DNA of 64,000 nucleotides from Oleispirillum naphthae (GCA_027864655.1 JAQAZG010000005.1:1-64000), one strand, 5' to 3'. Shown: positions 34,576-42,947, counted from the stretch's first letter. Notes: generated by a model from the sequence alone, not told the origin. Numbers and translations: made by a program.

Positions 34576-34917
34576 CGCCGGTTGGAGGCCGAGAGCATCC
34601 ACATCCTGCGCGGAGTGGCCGCCTGCTTCGAAAACCCGATCGTGCCGCTCTGCTTCGCCGCGGTGCGGCCGGCGGTGGAGCGCAGCGGCATGCTGATCCT
34701 GGCCGACGACGGCCGCCTGCCGCCCGCCCCCGGCGAAAAGCCGATGATGAAGAAGACGCGCTTCCGCACCCTCGGCTGCTATCCGCTCACCACCGCCATC
34801 GAATCCGATGCCGCGACCCTGCCCGAGATCGTCGCCGGGATGCAGTGCGCCCGCACCTCGGAACGGCAGGGGCGGCTGATCGGCCACGGCCGGGCGGGAT
34901 CGACGGAGAAGAATAGG
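34576..34917 (+). pseudogene. cysD: internally deleted cysD relic (sulfate adenylyltransferase small subunit)
   Basis: About 114 codons resemble CysD, which with CysN makes adenosine 5'-phosphosulfate. The start [19 protein letters not shown] matches the CysD N-terminus, and [38 protein letters not shown] and [12 protein letters not shown] match its C-terminal third. The roughly 170-180 residues between are gone, including the PP-loop with GKDS, so it cannot work. The join falls at ENP/IVPL, where intact proteins have ENP early and ENIPIVPL late, as if deletion used that similarity. The normal end (MEKKKQEGYF) is also lost. The frame stays open by chance to 35001. No cysN or cysC is nearby. 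Confidence 0.8.
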
Positions 34918-35043
34918 GGTGGGCCGGCAACCGGGTTCGGGACTCATCGATTGACGGTCCAGGCCATGCCTCCATCTTCGCATGGCTCGGCACCAGTATG
35001 AATCTTCCGTTGGCGTCGATGCGCCAGCGCCAAGGAGGTGACC

Positions 35044-36252
35044 ATGTCCGCCGTTATTCAGCTTACGCTCGGGAAGACCGGCTCCACATCGATTACACAA
35101 TATTTAAACTCGGCTGGAATGGAGGCGATCAAGATCCATTTTCTCTGCCCGGATTCCATTCGGAGGGGTCTTGATATTATCGCCCTCTATGCGGAAAAAA
35201 GCCGGTTTGACGAGTTTATGCATCAACACGTCAAACAAATCGAACTCGCACTGAGAGCCAGGAACATCGCGGCCACGTCCGATAGTGTGAACGTTATTTG
35301 CGGCATCAGGGAACCTGTATCCTATGCGTTGTCCGGGTATTTCCAATACTTGAGCGAAACGGACGGTTTGCGGCATGCCAAAATCATGGCCGGGACGAAA
35401 GAGGGCCTTAGAGATATGATAGAATACCTGGAGAGAGAACCCGTTAAGCAATATCGCGCGGCGTGGCTGCCCACCCTGGGAACGGAATTAAGGAATTTTA
35501 CTGGAATAGACATTTTTTCGGAAGATTTCGACAGGGAGCGGGGGTGGTCCATCATCAGAAAGGGTAAGTTCAATTTACTTTTTTATCGATATGAAGGATT
35601 CAATGAGTTTATCGGCAATGCCCTGTCGGAATACCTGGGAGTTAAAATAAAACCAATTCCTCATGAGAATAATGCAAAGGTTAAGAACATATCATTACTG
35701 TATAATTTTTCGCATAACGTAATCAATATCAGCGACGATGATATCGAATGCCTGTATGGCGATGACCGGGTGAGGAATTTTTACCCGGAGGGTATGCTGG
35801 ATGATTTTAGAGCGCGCTGGAGCAACAAGGGTGCGGAAGGCATGAGTTTCGAGGAAAGGGCGCTCGGCGGTCTTTTCTCGACCGCTTTTCCGCTCGAAAC
35901 CGCGGAAATGGTATCGGATGCCATCTGCAATCTCATCGAACACCGCCGGATTCCCGAAGCGCCGCCGCCGCGGGCCGATATCCCGGCGGGCGCGGCCGAA
36001 TCCTTGGCGCGGGCTCTTTTGACCTTCCTTTCCGGGGGGAAGATCCGAACGGTCGATCTGGACCTGTTCGTCTACGATGGCGGGGGGTTCTCGTACATCG
36101 CCTTGTTCTTGATGCTGGGGGCCTGCGACGCGGATTCCCTGTGGCGCTATGCGCCATGGCTCGTGGAATCCTGGGCGGTGGAGCCGCCCGCGCCGACGGT
36201 TCTCACCGCCCTCGATCATCGGACCTTGTCCATGGTGCTCGAGCACCTCTGA
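35044..36252 (+). CDS. sulfotransferase-like protein
   Basis: A 402-residue protein whose first 275 residues are coded in AT-rich DNA unlike the rest of the window. TLGKTGSTSITQYL (about 8-21) looks like the 5'-phosphosulfate loop of PAPS-dependent sulfotransferases and related capsule-synthesis proteins. IREPVSYALSGYFQ (R89, S97) looks like the 3'-phosphate motif. From about residue 276 the DNA becomes GC-rich and the protein unlike the core, suggesting a fused tail. AGGAGG lies five bases before the ATG; a GTG at 35038 is less likely. No signal peptide. It could sulfate a surface glycan; the adjacent cysD relic supports a link to sulfate activation. The substrate is unknown. Confidence 0.62.
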   Translation: MSAVIQLTLGKTGSTSITQYLNSAGMEAIKIHFLCPDSIRRGLDIIALYAEKSRFDEFMHQHVKQIELALRARNIAATSDSVNVICGIREPVSYALSGYFQYLSETDGLRHAKIMAGTKEGLRDMIEYLEREPVKQYRAAWLPTLGTELRNFTGIDIFSEDFDRERGWSIIRKGKFNLLFYRYEGFNEFIGNALSEYLGVKIKPIPHENNAKVKNISLLYNFSHNVINISDDDIECLYGDDRVRNFYPEGMLDDFRARWSNKGAEGMSFEERALGGLFSTAFPLETAEMVSDAICNLIEHRRIPEAPPPRADIPAGAAESLARALLTFLSGGKIRTVDLDLFVYDGGGFSYIALFLMLGACDADSLWRYAPWLVESWAVEPPAPTVLTALDHRTLSMVLEHL

Positions 36253-36288
36253 CAAGGACGTTCTCCGTCCCTTCCGGGTGGTCCCGTA

Positions 36289-36307
36289 CCTCTCCGCCAT
36301 GAAAAAG
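36289..36307 (+). repeat. right 19-base direct repeat (att-like)
   Basis: Exact copy of 34379-34397, here without the rest of the tRNA. Like the left copy it runs straight into a hairpin terminator with a T tract and CAT, so this is probably the original tRNA downstream region displaced by the islet. Confidence 0.8.
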
Positions 36308-36333
36308 CCGGACCCTTGGGGGCCGGTTTTTTT
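36302..36333 (+). terminator. terminator downstream of the sulfotransferase-like gene
   Basis: AAAAA, CCGG and CCC pair with GGG, CCGG and TTTTTTT around a short loop, with single-base bulges. It is a plausible Rho-independent terminator and the counterpart of the one behind tRNA-Ser. Confidence 0.7.
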
Positions 36334-36718
36334 CATCCATGGCGTGGCCGACCGGGCCCGGCGGCGCCGGGTGGTCCGCGCCGTCTATTGTAAAGGCCGT
36401 CGCGGCGCGATTCCGTGGGCATGCGCCGCCGCTGATCCGGTGCGGGGAGTGGGGAGGGAGGTCGCCTCCTCCCGGCGGATCAGCCTGAGTCGGCCCGATT
36501 CGCCCCGGCCGAGAGCGGTTTTTTCTATAATTTTCACGGGCTTCAACCGCCCACCCGAGAGGGTGGAGGCGGCCGCAGCAAAGCCACCCTTGTACCACGG
36601 CGTCATGCCGCCGCACAAAATATTATTTTAGTTTCGTCCTTTTATTCAAAATGGTATGAAAAATTCATTCCATAAACCGGCGCGTGGGTTTCGTGCCATT
36701 CCGCAAGGGGACAGGCGA
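36334..36718. other. 385-base gap upstream of the M20 peptidase gene
   Basis: No gene seen. It holds a perfect TATAAT at 36526-36531 after a T6 run but with no clear -35, a hairpin CCGCCCACCC-GAGA-GGGTGGAGGCGG at about 36547-36572, and a very AT-rich stretch (about 36615-36675) that may be the promoter of the peptidase operon. Confidence 0.5.
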
Positions 36719-37846
36719 ATGCTGGACAAGAAGCGGTATCTCGAGGAGCTGGAGAGCCTGGTCAACATCGACAGCGGCACCTACTGCAAGGCGGGCGTGG
36801 ACTTCGTTGCGGAATGGTTCGCGCAGCGGTTCTCGGCGATGGGCTGGAAGACGGAATGGTTCGAGCCTGCGCCGGAAACCCTGGGCAAGAGCGTGCTCTG
36901 CACCCCGTCGGCGGCCCGCAACTTCGATCTGCTCATCCTCTGCCATATCGACACGGTGTTTCCCGCCGGAGAGGCGGAGCGCCGTCCCTTCAGCATCGAG
37001 GGAGACCGCCTGCGCGGCCCCGGCGCCGCAGATATGAAGGGCGGTTGTCTGTTTGCGCTCCACGCCCTGGAACAACTGGTGGCGGAGAAGGGGGCGCTGG
37101 GTAACGTCGGGGTGTTTTTCAACGGCGAGCACGAGATCAGCTGTCCCAACACCCGGGCGGTGATCGAGGACCTGTCGCGCGGCAGCAAGGTGATTTTCGC
37201 CACCGAGTGCGTGCGCGCCAACGGCGCGCACATCAAGCAGCGCAAGGGCATTCTCCGCTATACCCTGAAGTTCTCCGGCGTGAGCGCGCACTCGGGCAAC
37301 AACCCGCAGGACGGCGCATGCGCGGTCACCGAGATGGCCAACTGGATTCTCTTCTTCAAATCCCTGGAGGACCCGGGCAAGGGCATCACGGTGAACCCGG
37401 GCATGGCGCATGGCGGCGCCAGCGTCAACACCATCCCCGATGAGGCGGAACTGCGCGTCGATATCCGCACCGTCGATTACGAGGATTCGCTCGCCATCGA
37501 TGCGGCGGTGCGCGCCCGCGGCATTTTCAACCCGCGCGTATCGTTTGCGCTGGGCGGCGGCATCACCCGGCCGCCGATGAAGCCGAACGCGGCGACCGAG
37601 CGCATCTGCGCGGTGGTGGACGAGGTCAGCCTGCGCCACGGCATTACCCCGAAGTGGGCCTTCGTCGGCGGCGGTTCGGATGCCTCCTTCGCCAGCGCCA
37701 TGGGCAAGCCCGCGCTTTGCGGCATCGGCCCGGTGGGCGGCGGCGCCCACACCCAGAACGAATTCATCGACACCACGGACCTCGAGGCGAGGTTCGCGGA
37801 ATTCAAGGACATCGTCAGCACGCTTTCCACTCTGCAATCCGTTTAG
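36719..37846 (+). CDS. M20 family metallopeptidase (glutamate carboxypeptidase-like)
   Basis: Zinc hydrolase of 375 residues related to carboxypeptidase G2. Metal-site motifs are CHIDTV (H76, D78), GPGAADMKGG (D105), and a later GGGAHTQNEFID. The usual DEE catalytic pair is replaced by GEHE (E137 and E139), an odd spacing. A dimerisation domain lies in the middle (VSAHSGNNPQDGACAV). The ATG at 36719 has AAGGGGA upstream; the open frame from 36656 adds 21 unlikely residues. No signal peptide, so it acts in the cytosol, perhaps on an N-acyl amino acid or dipeptide brought in by the DcuC-like carrier that follows. Confidence 0.82.
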   Translation: MLDKKRYLEELESLVNIDSGTYCKAGVDFVAEWFAQRFSAMGWKTEWFEPAPETLGKSVLCTPSAARNFDLLILCHIDTVFPAGEAERRPFSIEGDRLRGPGAADMKGGCLFALHALEQLVAEKGALGNVGVFFNGEHEISCPNTRAVIEDLSRGSKVIFATECVRANGAHIKQRKGILRYTLKFSGVSAHSGNNPQDGACAVTEMANWILFFKSLEDPGKGITVNPGMAHGGASVNTIPDEAELRVDIRTVDYEDSLAIDAAVRARGIFNPRVSFALGGGITRPPMKPNAATERICAVVDEVSLRHGITPKWAFVGGGSDASFASAMGKPALCGIGPVGGGAHTQNEFIDTTDLEARFAEFKDIVSTLSTLQSV

Positions 37847-37894
37847 GATCCGGCGGAACGAACCGTCGGTAACGTCCAAAAAGTGAGATATACC

Positions 37895-39259
37895 ATGGCA
37901 TTACTTCCTTATATTGCGATCGGTATCACGGGCGTCACGGGGTACCTTCTGGTCAAGCGCTACCAGACCCACATGGTGCTGCTCCTCTCCGGTCTGTTCA
38001 TGGTGGCGTTGGCCGTTCTCTTCGGCGTCACCAACATTCTGCCCGGCAAGATGCCGTCTTCCGGGCTTGTCTGGTTCGATATCATCGACCTGCTGCGCTC
38101 CATCGCCACGCGGCAGAGCTCCGGCATCGGCTTCCTCATCATGGTGGCCGGGGGCTTTGCCGCCTACATGAGCCAGATCGGCGCTTCCGATGTTCTGGTG
38201 CGCATCAGCAGCCGGCCGCTCAAGGCGTTCCATCAGCCCTATCTGGTGCTGAGCCTCGCCTATCTGCTCGGCCAGTTTCTGGTCACGGTGATCCCGAGCG
38301 CCGCCGGTCTTGCCATGCTGCTGCTCGTCGTGGTGTTTCCCATGCTGACCGCGGTCGGGGTTTCCCCGGCTTCTGCGGCGGCGGTGATCGGCACCAGCGC
38401 GGGCATGACCCTCGGCCCGGCCAGCGGCACCGCGATTCTCGCCGCCAAGGTCGCGCAGATCGAACCCATCATCTATTTCGTCAAGTATCAGCTGCCCGTC
38501 GCCATTCCGACCCTGATCGCCGTTGCGGTGATGCACTTCTTCGTGCAGCGCCACTACGACCTCAAGGGCGGCGACATCTATGAGACCCCGAAGGAGGTCA
38601 AGGTGCAGGAACTCAAGGACGCGCCGCTCTGGTACGCCCTGTTCCCGCTGCTGCCGATCGTTCTGCTCATCGTGTTCAGCCGCCTGGTGCACGAGACGAT
38701 CCGGCTGGATACGGTGTCCGCCCTGTTGCTGGTGTGGGTTTTCGCCGTGGTTTCCGAGCTGGTGCGCTGGCGCGACCCCAAGAAGGTGTTCGCCGACGCC
38801 ATGACGCTGTTCAAGAGCATGGGCACGATGTTCGCCACCATCGTCTCCCTGATCATCGCGGCGGAGATGTTCGCCGCCGGGCTGAAGACCACCGGCCTGA
38901 TCTCGCTGCTTATCGACAGCGCCCGCACCGCCGGGTTCGGCATGAGCGGCATGACCATGGTGCTGACCGCCATCGTCGGGGCCGTCACCCTCCTCACCGG
39001 CAGCGGCGTCGGCGCCTATTCCAGCTTCGCCACCCTGGCTCCGACGGTCGCTTCCGGTCTCGGCGGGTCGATCGAGGCCCTGGTCACGCCGATGCAGTTC
39101 GGCTCCGGCATGTTCCGCGCGATGTCGCCGGTGGCGGGCGTGATCATCGCCGTCGCCGGCGCCGCCGGGATCAGTCCCATCGCGGTGGTGCGGCGCACCA
39201 TGCTGCCGATGGGGGTGGGCATCGTCGTCATGGTGAGCGCAAGCTTCCTGTTCCTGTAA
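37895..39259 (+). CDS. DcuC-like C4-dicarboxylate/anion transporter
   Basis: Integral membrane protein of 454 residues with about 12 helices, resembling the DcuC family of anaerobic C4-dicarboxylate carriers. Typical phrases are VIPSAAGLAMLLLVVVFPML, GTSAGMTLGPASGTAILAAK and LLTGSGVGAYSSFATLAPTV, the two re-entrant hairpin-like segments. The ATG at 37895 is preferred over a GTG four codons upstream. It probably forms an operon with the M20 peptidase 48 bases before it. The true substrate may be an amino-acid derivative, not succinate. Confidence 0.8.
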   Translation: MALLPYIAIGITGVTGYLLVKRYQTHMVLLLSGLFMVALAVLFGVTNILPGKMPSSGLVWFDIIDLLRSIATRQSSGIGFLIMVAGGFAAYMSQIGASDVLVRISSRPLKAFHQPYLVLSLAYLLGQFLVTVIPSAAGLAMLLLVVVFPMLTAVGVSPASAAAVIGTSAGMTLGPASGTAILAAKVAQIEPIIYFVKYQLPVAIPTLIAVAVMHFFVQRHYDLKGGDIYETPKEVKVQELKDAPLWYALFPLLPIVLLIVFSRLVHETIRLDTVSALLLVWVFAVVSELVRWRDPKKVFADAMTLFKSMGTMFATIVSLIIAAEMFAAGLKTTGLISLLIDSARTAGFGMSGMTMVLTAIVGAVTLLTGSGVGAYSSFATLAPTVASGLGGSIEALVTPMQFGSGMFRAMSPVAGVIIAVAGAAGISPIAVVRRTMLPMGVGIVVMVSASFLFL

Positions 39260-39332
39260 CATGATCGCCGGATGCCGCCCCTTCCCGGGCGGCGCTCCCG
39301 GCATCGTTCTTCCCCATCGGAGGGCCAGCGCT

Positions 39333-40151
39333 ATGTCACGGGTCGCCATCGACCATGAACTCTGCACCGGCGACGGCATCTGCGCCGACGTCTGTCCCAA
39401 GGACCTGCTGCGGATGGAGGGCGGTTTTCCGCACCTCCCCGAAGGCATGGAGTCGCGTTGCAATCTGTGCGGCCAGTGCCTGGCGTTCTGCCCCACCGGC
39501 GCGGTCTCGCTCGAACGTTTTTCGGACGGCCGGGTCGAGCCGGTCGAGGCAGCCCTGCGGATCGGTCCCGAGCAGGCCGAGCAGTTCCTGAAAAGCCGCC
39601 GTTCGGTGCGCTCCTTCACCCGTCAGCCGGTCTCTCACGAGGTCATCCTGCGGCTTCTGGGGGCGGCGCGCCTCGCCCCCAGCGGCGGCAACAATCAGGT
39701 CGTCCGGTGGATCGTCGTGGAGCGTCCGGAGACCGTGCGCGAACTGGCGGAACTCATCGCGCAGTGGTTCGATACCGATGCCCGCACCGATCCGGTGGCC
39801 GGCAAGCGCTACGCCATCGATTCCATCGTCAGCCGCTTCCGCGCCGGTTCCGACGTCATCTTGCGCGGCGCGCCGCATCTCGTCGCCGCCTGTACGCCGC
39901 CCAATGCCGTCTGGGGGGCGGTGGACAGCGCCATCGCGCTGACCTTCTTCAATCTCGCGGCCCATGCCCACGGCGTCGGCTGCTGTTGGGCGGGGTATTT
40001 CATCCGGGCAGCCGCCGCCTCCCCGGCGGTGCGGGACCGGCTCGGCATCGCCCCGGATATGGTGGTCCAGGGCGCAATGGTGTTCGGCAACGCCAGGTAT
40101 CCGGCCTATCGCGTGCCTGTCCGCAACACCCAGGTGGTCCGCTGGCTCTAG
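39333..40151 (+). CDS. ferredoxin-nitroreductase fusion
   Basis: A 272-residue protein with an N-terminal two-cluster ferredoxin (1-60) and an FMN-dependent nitroreductase domain (from about 88; SRRSVRSFTRQPV, then ARLAPSGGNNQ). Cluster two is a full CxxCxxCxxxCP (C43, C46, C49, C53). Cluster one is CTGDGICADVCP, with D14 replacing the second Cys, the pattern of Pyrococcus-type ferredoxins with an Asp ligand. The ATG at 39333 follows CGGAGGG. Such fusions take electrons from ferredoxin for anaerobic reductions; the substrate is unknown. It lies 73 bases behind the transporter. Confidence 0.85.
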   Translation: MSRVAIDHELCTGDGICADVCPKDLLRMEGGFPHLPEGMESRCNLCGQCLAFCPTGAVSLERFSDGRVEPVEAALRIGPEQAEQFLKSRRSVRSFTRQPVSHEVILRLLGAARLAPSGGNNQVVRWIVVERPETVRELAELIAQWFDTDARTDPVAGKRYAIDSIVSRFRAGSDVILRGAPHLVAACTPPNAVWGAVDSAIALTFFNLAAHAHGVGCCWAGYFIRAAAASPAVRDRLGIAPDMVVQGAMVFGNARYPAYRVPVRNTQVVRWL

Positions 40152-40252
40152 GCGGACGAAGCCGCGCCCGGTCCCCGCCGCCCGCTTCCGCCGCTCCGGC
40201 CTCCCCCCCAGCCGCCGGAGCCGGGAAGCGGGCGTGTCCGTCTCTACGGCCT

Positions 40253-40281
40253 TTGCAATTGCGAGGCGCTCTGGCTACACT
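40253..40281 (+). promoter_or_regulatory. candidate promoter for the RpiR-family regulator
   Basis: TTGCAA and TACACT with a 17-base spacer, about 60 bases before the regulator start. Confidence 0.55.
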
Positions 40282-40340
40282 GGCGGCGGCGCGCACGGCG
40301 GCCACGGTTTCCAGGGTATCGACAAGGCGGGCCCCGGGGG

Positions 40341-41201
40341 ATGTCTTCCGAAAAGCAGAACCTGCTGCAGAGACTGCCGCTTGTGGGGGCGGCCACGCCG
40401 AGCGAGCGCAAGCTGCTCGACTACTTTGCGACGCAATACCCGCACATCGCGTTTTCCAACCTTGCGGAGATCAGCGCCCGCACCGGGGTGAGCAAGACGA
40501 CGGTCACCCGCTTCGTGCGGCGTCTCGGCTATGCCGATTTTCACGTCTTCATCCGCTCCCTGCGCGACGAAGTGGTGCAGAACTTCGACACGCCGGGCGA
40601 GCGCCGCACCGCCAAGGCCCACGTCCCGGCGGGCCATATGGAAACCACCTTCGCCACCGGCGCGACGGTTCTGGAGCGCACCCTGGAGCAGGCCGATGCC
40701 GACGCCTTCGCCCGCGTCCTGGCGCTGCTCGCCGACGAAAAACGCCCGCTCTACCTGATGTCGGTGGCTTCCGGGCACGCCATCCTCCACTACTTCTACG
40801 TCCTCGCCAAATATGCGCGCCGCAACCTGCACATGCTGGGCGGCGACACATCCACCCTGAGCCAAGAGATCGTCGATGCCGGTCCCGACGCGGTGCTCTT
40901 CGCCCTTGCCGTGGACCGCCACCCGATGGCGACGCTGACCGCTCTGAAACATTTCCACCAGCTCGGCTGCGAGACGATCCTCCTCACCAACCGCCACGGC
41001 AGCCCGCTGCTGCCCTATGCGCGGCACACCCTGTTCGTCCATACCGAAGGGCAGAGCCGCTTCAAGAGCCGCTGCTCCGCCCTGGTGATGCTGGAGGCGC
41101 TGCTTGCAGGCCTGGTGGAGAGCGACCCGGAAGGGTTCGACGTCCGCTACGAGGTGATGAATGCGCTGACCCAGCAGCTCAACGTTTTCGTTCAGAAGTA
41201 G
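40341..41201 (+). CDS. RpiR/MurR-family transcriptional regulator
   Basis: A 286-residue regulator with an N-terminal helix-turn-helix (about 15-80; FSNLAEISARTGVSKTTVTRF) and a C-terminal SIS sugar-isomerase-like domain (about 120-260; PLYLMSVASGHAILHYF). RpiR regulators usually sense phosphosugars or related acids. It could control the peptidase-transporter-nitroreductase row upstream, or the aldarate genes convergent to it; the sequence does not decide. A bidirectional terminator follows. Confidence 0.88.
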   Translation: MSSEKQNLLQRLPLVGAATPSERKLLDYFATQYPHIAFSNLAEISARTGVSKTTVTRFVRRLGYADFHVFIRSLRDEVVQNFDTPGERRTAKAHVPAGHMETTFATGATVLERTLEQADADAFARVLALLADEKRPLYLMSVASGHAILHYFYVLAKYARRNLHMLGGDTSTLSQEIVDAGPDAVLFALAVDRHPMATLTALKHFHQLGCETILLTNRHGSPLLPYARHTLFVHTEGQSRFKSRCSALVMLEALLAGLVESDPEGFDVRYEVMNALTQQLNVFVQK

Positions 41202-41210
41202 CCGTCCGCG

Positions 41211-41250
41211 CACGAAAAAGCCGGGCTTGGGGAAGCCCGGCTTTTTCGTG
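41211..41250. terminator. bidirectional terminator between rpiR-like gene and garR
   Basis: Perfect 18-bp stem (CACGAAAAAGCCGGGCTT with AAGCCCGGCTTTTTCGTG) around a GGGG loop, with A and T tracts on both sides, serving both convergent genes. Confidence 0.95.
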
Positions 41251-41264
41251 TTGCGGATGCGGCG

Positions 41265-42146
41265 TCAGGCGATTTCGTGGTTCGCCAGCAGCTCCAGCGC
41301 CTTGACCATCGCCGAGTGGTCCCAGGCCGAGCCGCCGTGCGCGGCGCAGGAATTGAACAGTTCCTGCGCGGTGGCGGTGTTGGGCAGGCTGAGGCCGAGA
41401 GCCTTCGCGGTGGAGAGCGCGAGGTTGAGGTCCTTCTGGTGCAGGGCGATGCGGAAGCCCGGTTCGAAGGTGCGCTTCACCATGCGGTCGCCGTGCAGTT
41501 CGAGGATGCGGGAGTTGGCGAAGCCGCCCATCAGCGCCTTGCGCACCCGCGCCGGGTCCGCCCCCGCCTTGGAGGCGAGCAGCAGCGCCTCGCCCACCGC
41601 CTCGATGGTCAGCGCGACGATGATCTGGTTGGCCACCTTGGTGGTCTGGCCGTCGCCGTTGCCGCCGACCAGGGTGATGTTCCTGCCCATCAGCTCGAAC
41701 AGCGGCTTCACCGTCTCGAAGGCCTTTTCCGGGCCGCCCACCATGATGGTGAGGCTGGCCTCCCTGGCGCCGACCTCGCCGCCGGAGACCGGCGCGTCGA
41801 GGTAGGCGCAGCCCAGCGCCTCGATGCGCTTGGCGAAGTCCTTGGTGGCGACCGGCGAGATCGAGCTCATGTCCACCACGATCTTGCCCGCGGAGAGTCC
41901 CGCGGCGATGCCGTTCTCGGCGAACAGCGCGGCCTCCACGTCCGGGGTGTCGGGCACCATGACGATCACGATGTCGGCCTGGCGCGTCGCCTCCGCCGAG
42001 TTGGCGCAGGCGGTGCCGCCCGCCGCCACCAGCGCGGCGGGCACGGCGGGGATGCTGTAGAGGAAGAGGTCGTGCCCGGCGTCGATCAGGTGCTTCGCCA
42101 TGGGGACGCCCATGATGCCGAGGCCGACGAATGCGATTTTGGTCAT
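41265..42146 (-). CDS. garR: 2-hydroxy-3-oxopropionate (tartronate semialdehyde) reductase
   Basis: NAD(P)H enzyme of 293 residues reducing tartronate semialdehyde to glycerate, the last step before glycerate kinase in glucarate and galactarate breakdown. The beta-hydroxyacid dehydrogenase family marks are GLGIMGVPMAKHL at the N-terminus, DAPVSGGEVGA, and the catalytic Lys in GQTTKVANQI. Length is normal. It follows the aldolase gene by 24 bases. No glycerate kinase (garK) is in the window. Confidence 0.92.
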   Translation of the reverse strand: MTKIAFVGLGIMGVPMAKHLIDAGHDLFLYSIPAVPAALVAAGGTACANSAEATRQADIVIVMVPDTPDVEAALFAENGIAAGLSAGKIVVDMSSISPVATKDFAKRIEALGCAYLDAPVSGGEVGAREASLTIMVGGPEKAFETVKPLFELMGRNITLVGGNGDGQTTKVANQIIVALTIEAVGEALLLASKAGADPARVRKALMGGFANSRILELHGDRMVKRTFEPGFRIALHQKDLNLALSTAKALGLSLPNTATAQELFNSCAAHGGSAWDHSAMVKALELLANHEIA

Positions 42147-42170
42147 CTGGAAAACTCCGTGGTCCGGGGG

Positions 42171-42947
42171 TCAGAGCGCGCCCTTGTAGCGGGCGGCGAG
42201 CTGTTCGGTGCCGCGGGCGAGGATGCCGACGTCGGCCCCCACCGCGGTGAAGGTGGTGCCCGCCGCCATGTAGATGCGGGCGAGCTTCTCGTCGGCGGTG
42301 AGGATGCCCGCGGGCTTGCCGCAGGCGCGGATGCGCTTGATCGCGTCCACCACGACGGCCTGCATCTCGGGGTGGCCCGGCTGGCCGAGGTGGCCCATCG
42401 AGGCGGCGAGGTCGCCGGGGCCGATGAACACGCCATCGACGCCGTCGGTGGCGGCGATCGCTTCGAGGTTGCCGAGCGCCTCGGCGGTTTCCACCTGCAC
42501 CAGCAGGCAGAGTTCCTCTTCCGCGCGGGTGTGGTAGTCCGGCACCCGGCCGAAGCGCGACGCCCGCGTCGCCCCGGCGAAGCCGCGCACGCCGCGCGGC
42601 GGGTAGCGCATCGCCTCCACCGCGGCGCGCGCCTCGGCGGCGTTCTGCACATAGGGAATGAGCAGCGACTGCGCGCCGATGTCGAGGTAGCGCTTGATCA
42701 GCACGGTGTCGTTCCACGGCACCCGCACGATCGGCGCGGCGGTGCCGCCGGTGCAGGCCAGCAACTGCGGCAGCACCGCGAGCACGTCGTTGGGCGAGTG
42801 CTCGGCGTCGATCAGCACCCAGTCGAAGCCGGACCCGGCGATCACCTCGGTGGAGACATGGCTGGAGAGGTGCGACCACAGGCCGATCTGCTGTTCGCCG
42901 GCGAGGAGACGGTGTTTGAAGACATTGACGGGCAAGTCCACGTGCAT
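42171..42947 (-). CDS. garL: 2-dehydro-3-deoxyglucarate aldolase-like (HpcH/HpaI family)
   Basis: Class II, metal-dependent aldolase of 258 residues. Family motifs are GLWSHLSSHVSTEVIAGSG, WVLIDAEHSPND, VQVETAEALGNLEAI (metal ligand Glu) and DGVFIGPGDLAASM (metal ligand Asp). In this context it should split 5-keto-4-deoxyglucarate into pyruvate and tartronate semialdehyde, the substrate of GarR next door. HpaI aldolases overlap in specificity, so the exact substrate is inferred from neighbours. The ATG at 42947 matches family starts; the longer frame to 43085 does not. Confidence 0.85.
   Translation of the reverse strand: MHVDLPVNVFKHRLLAGEQQIGLWSHLSSHVSTEVIAGSGFDWVLIDAEHSPNDVLAVLPQLLACTGGTAAPIVRVPWNDTVLIKRYLDIGAQSLLIPYVQNAAEARAAVEAMRYPPRGVRGFAGATRASRFGRVPDYHTRAEEELCLLVQVETAEALGNLEAIAATDGVDGVFIGPGDLAASMGHLGQPGHPEMQAVVVDAIKRIRACGKPAGILTADEKLARIYMAAGTTFTAVGADVGILARGTEQLAARYKGAL

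Noticed and set aside
34486..35001. Intact 171-residue gene
   Set aside because: The only similarity is to two separate ends of CysD, with the active-site part missing; the frame before 34576 and after 34917 is unlike any known protein. Treated as a pseudogene.
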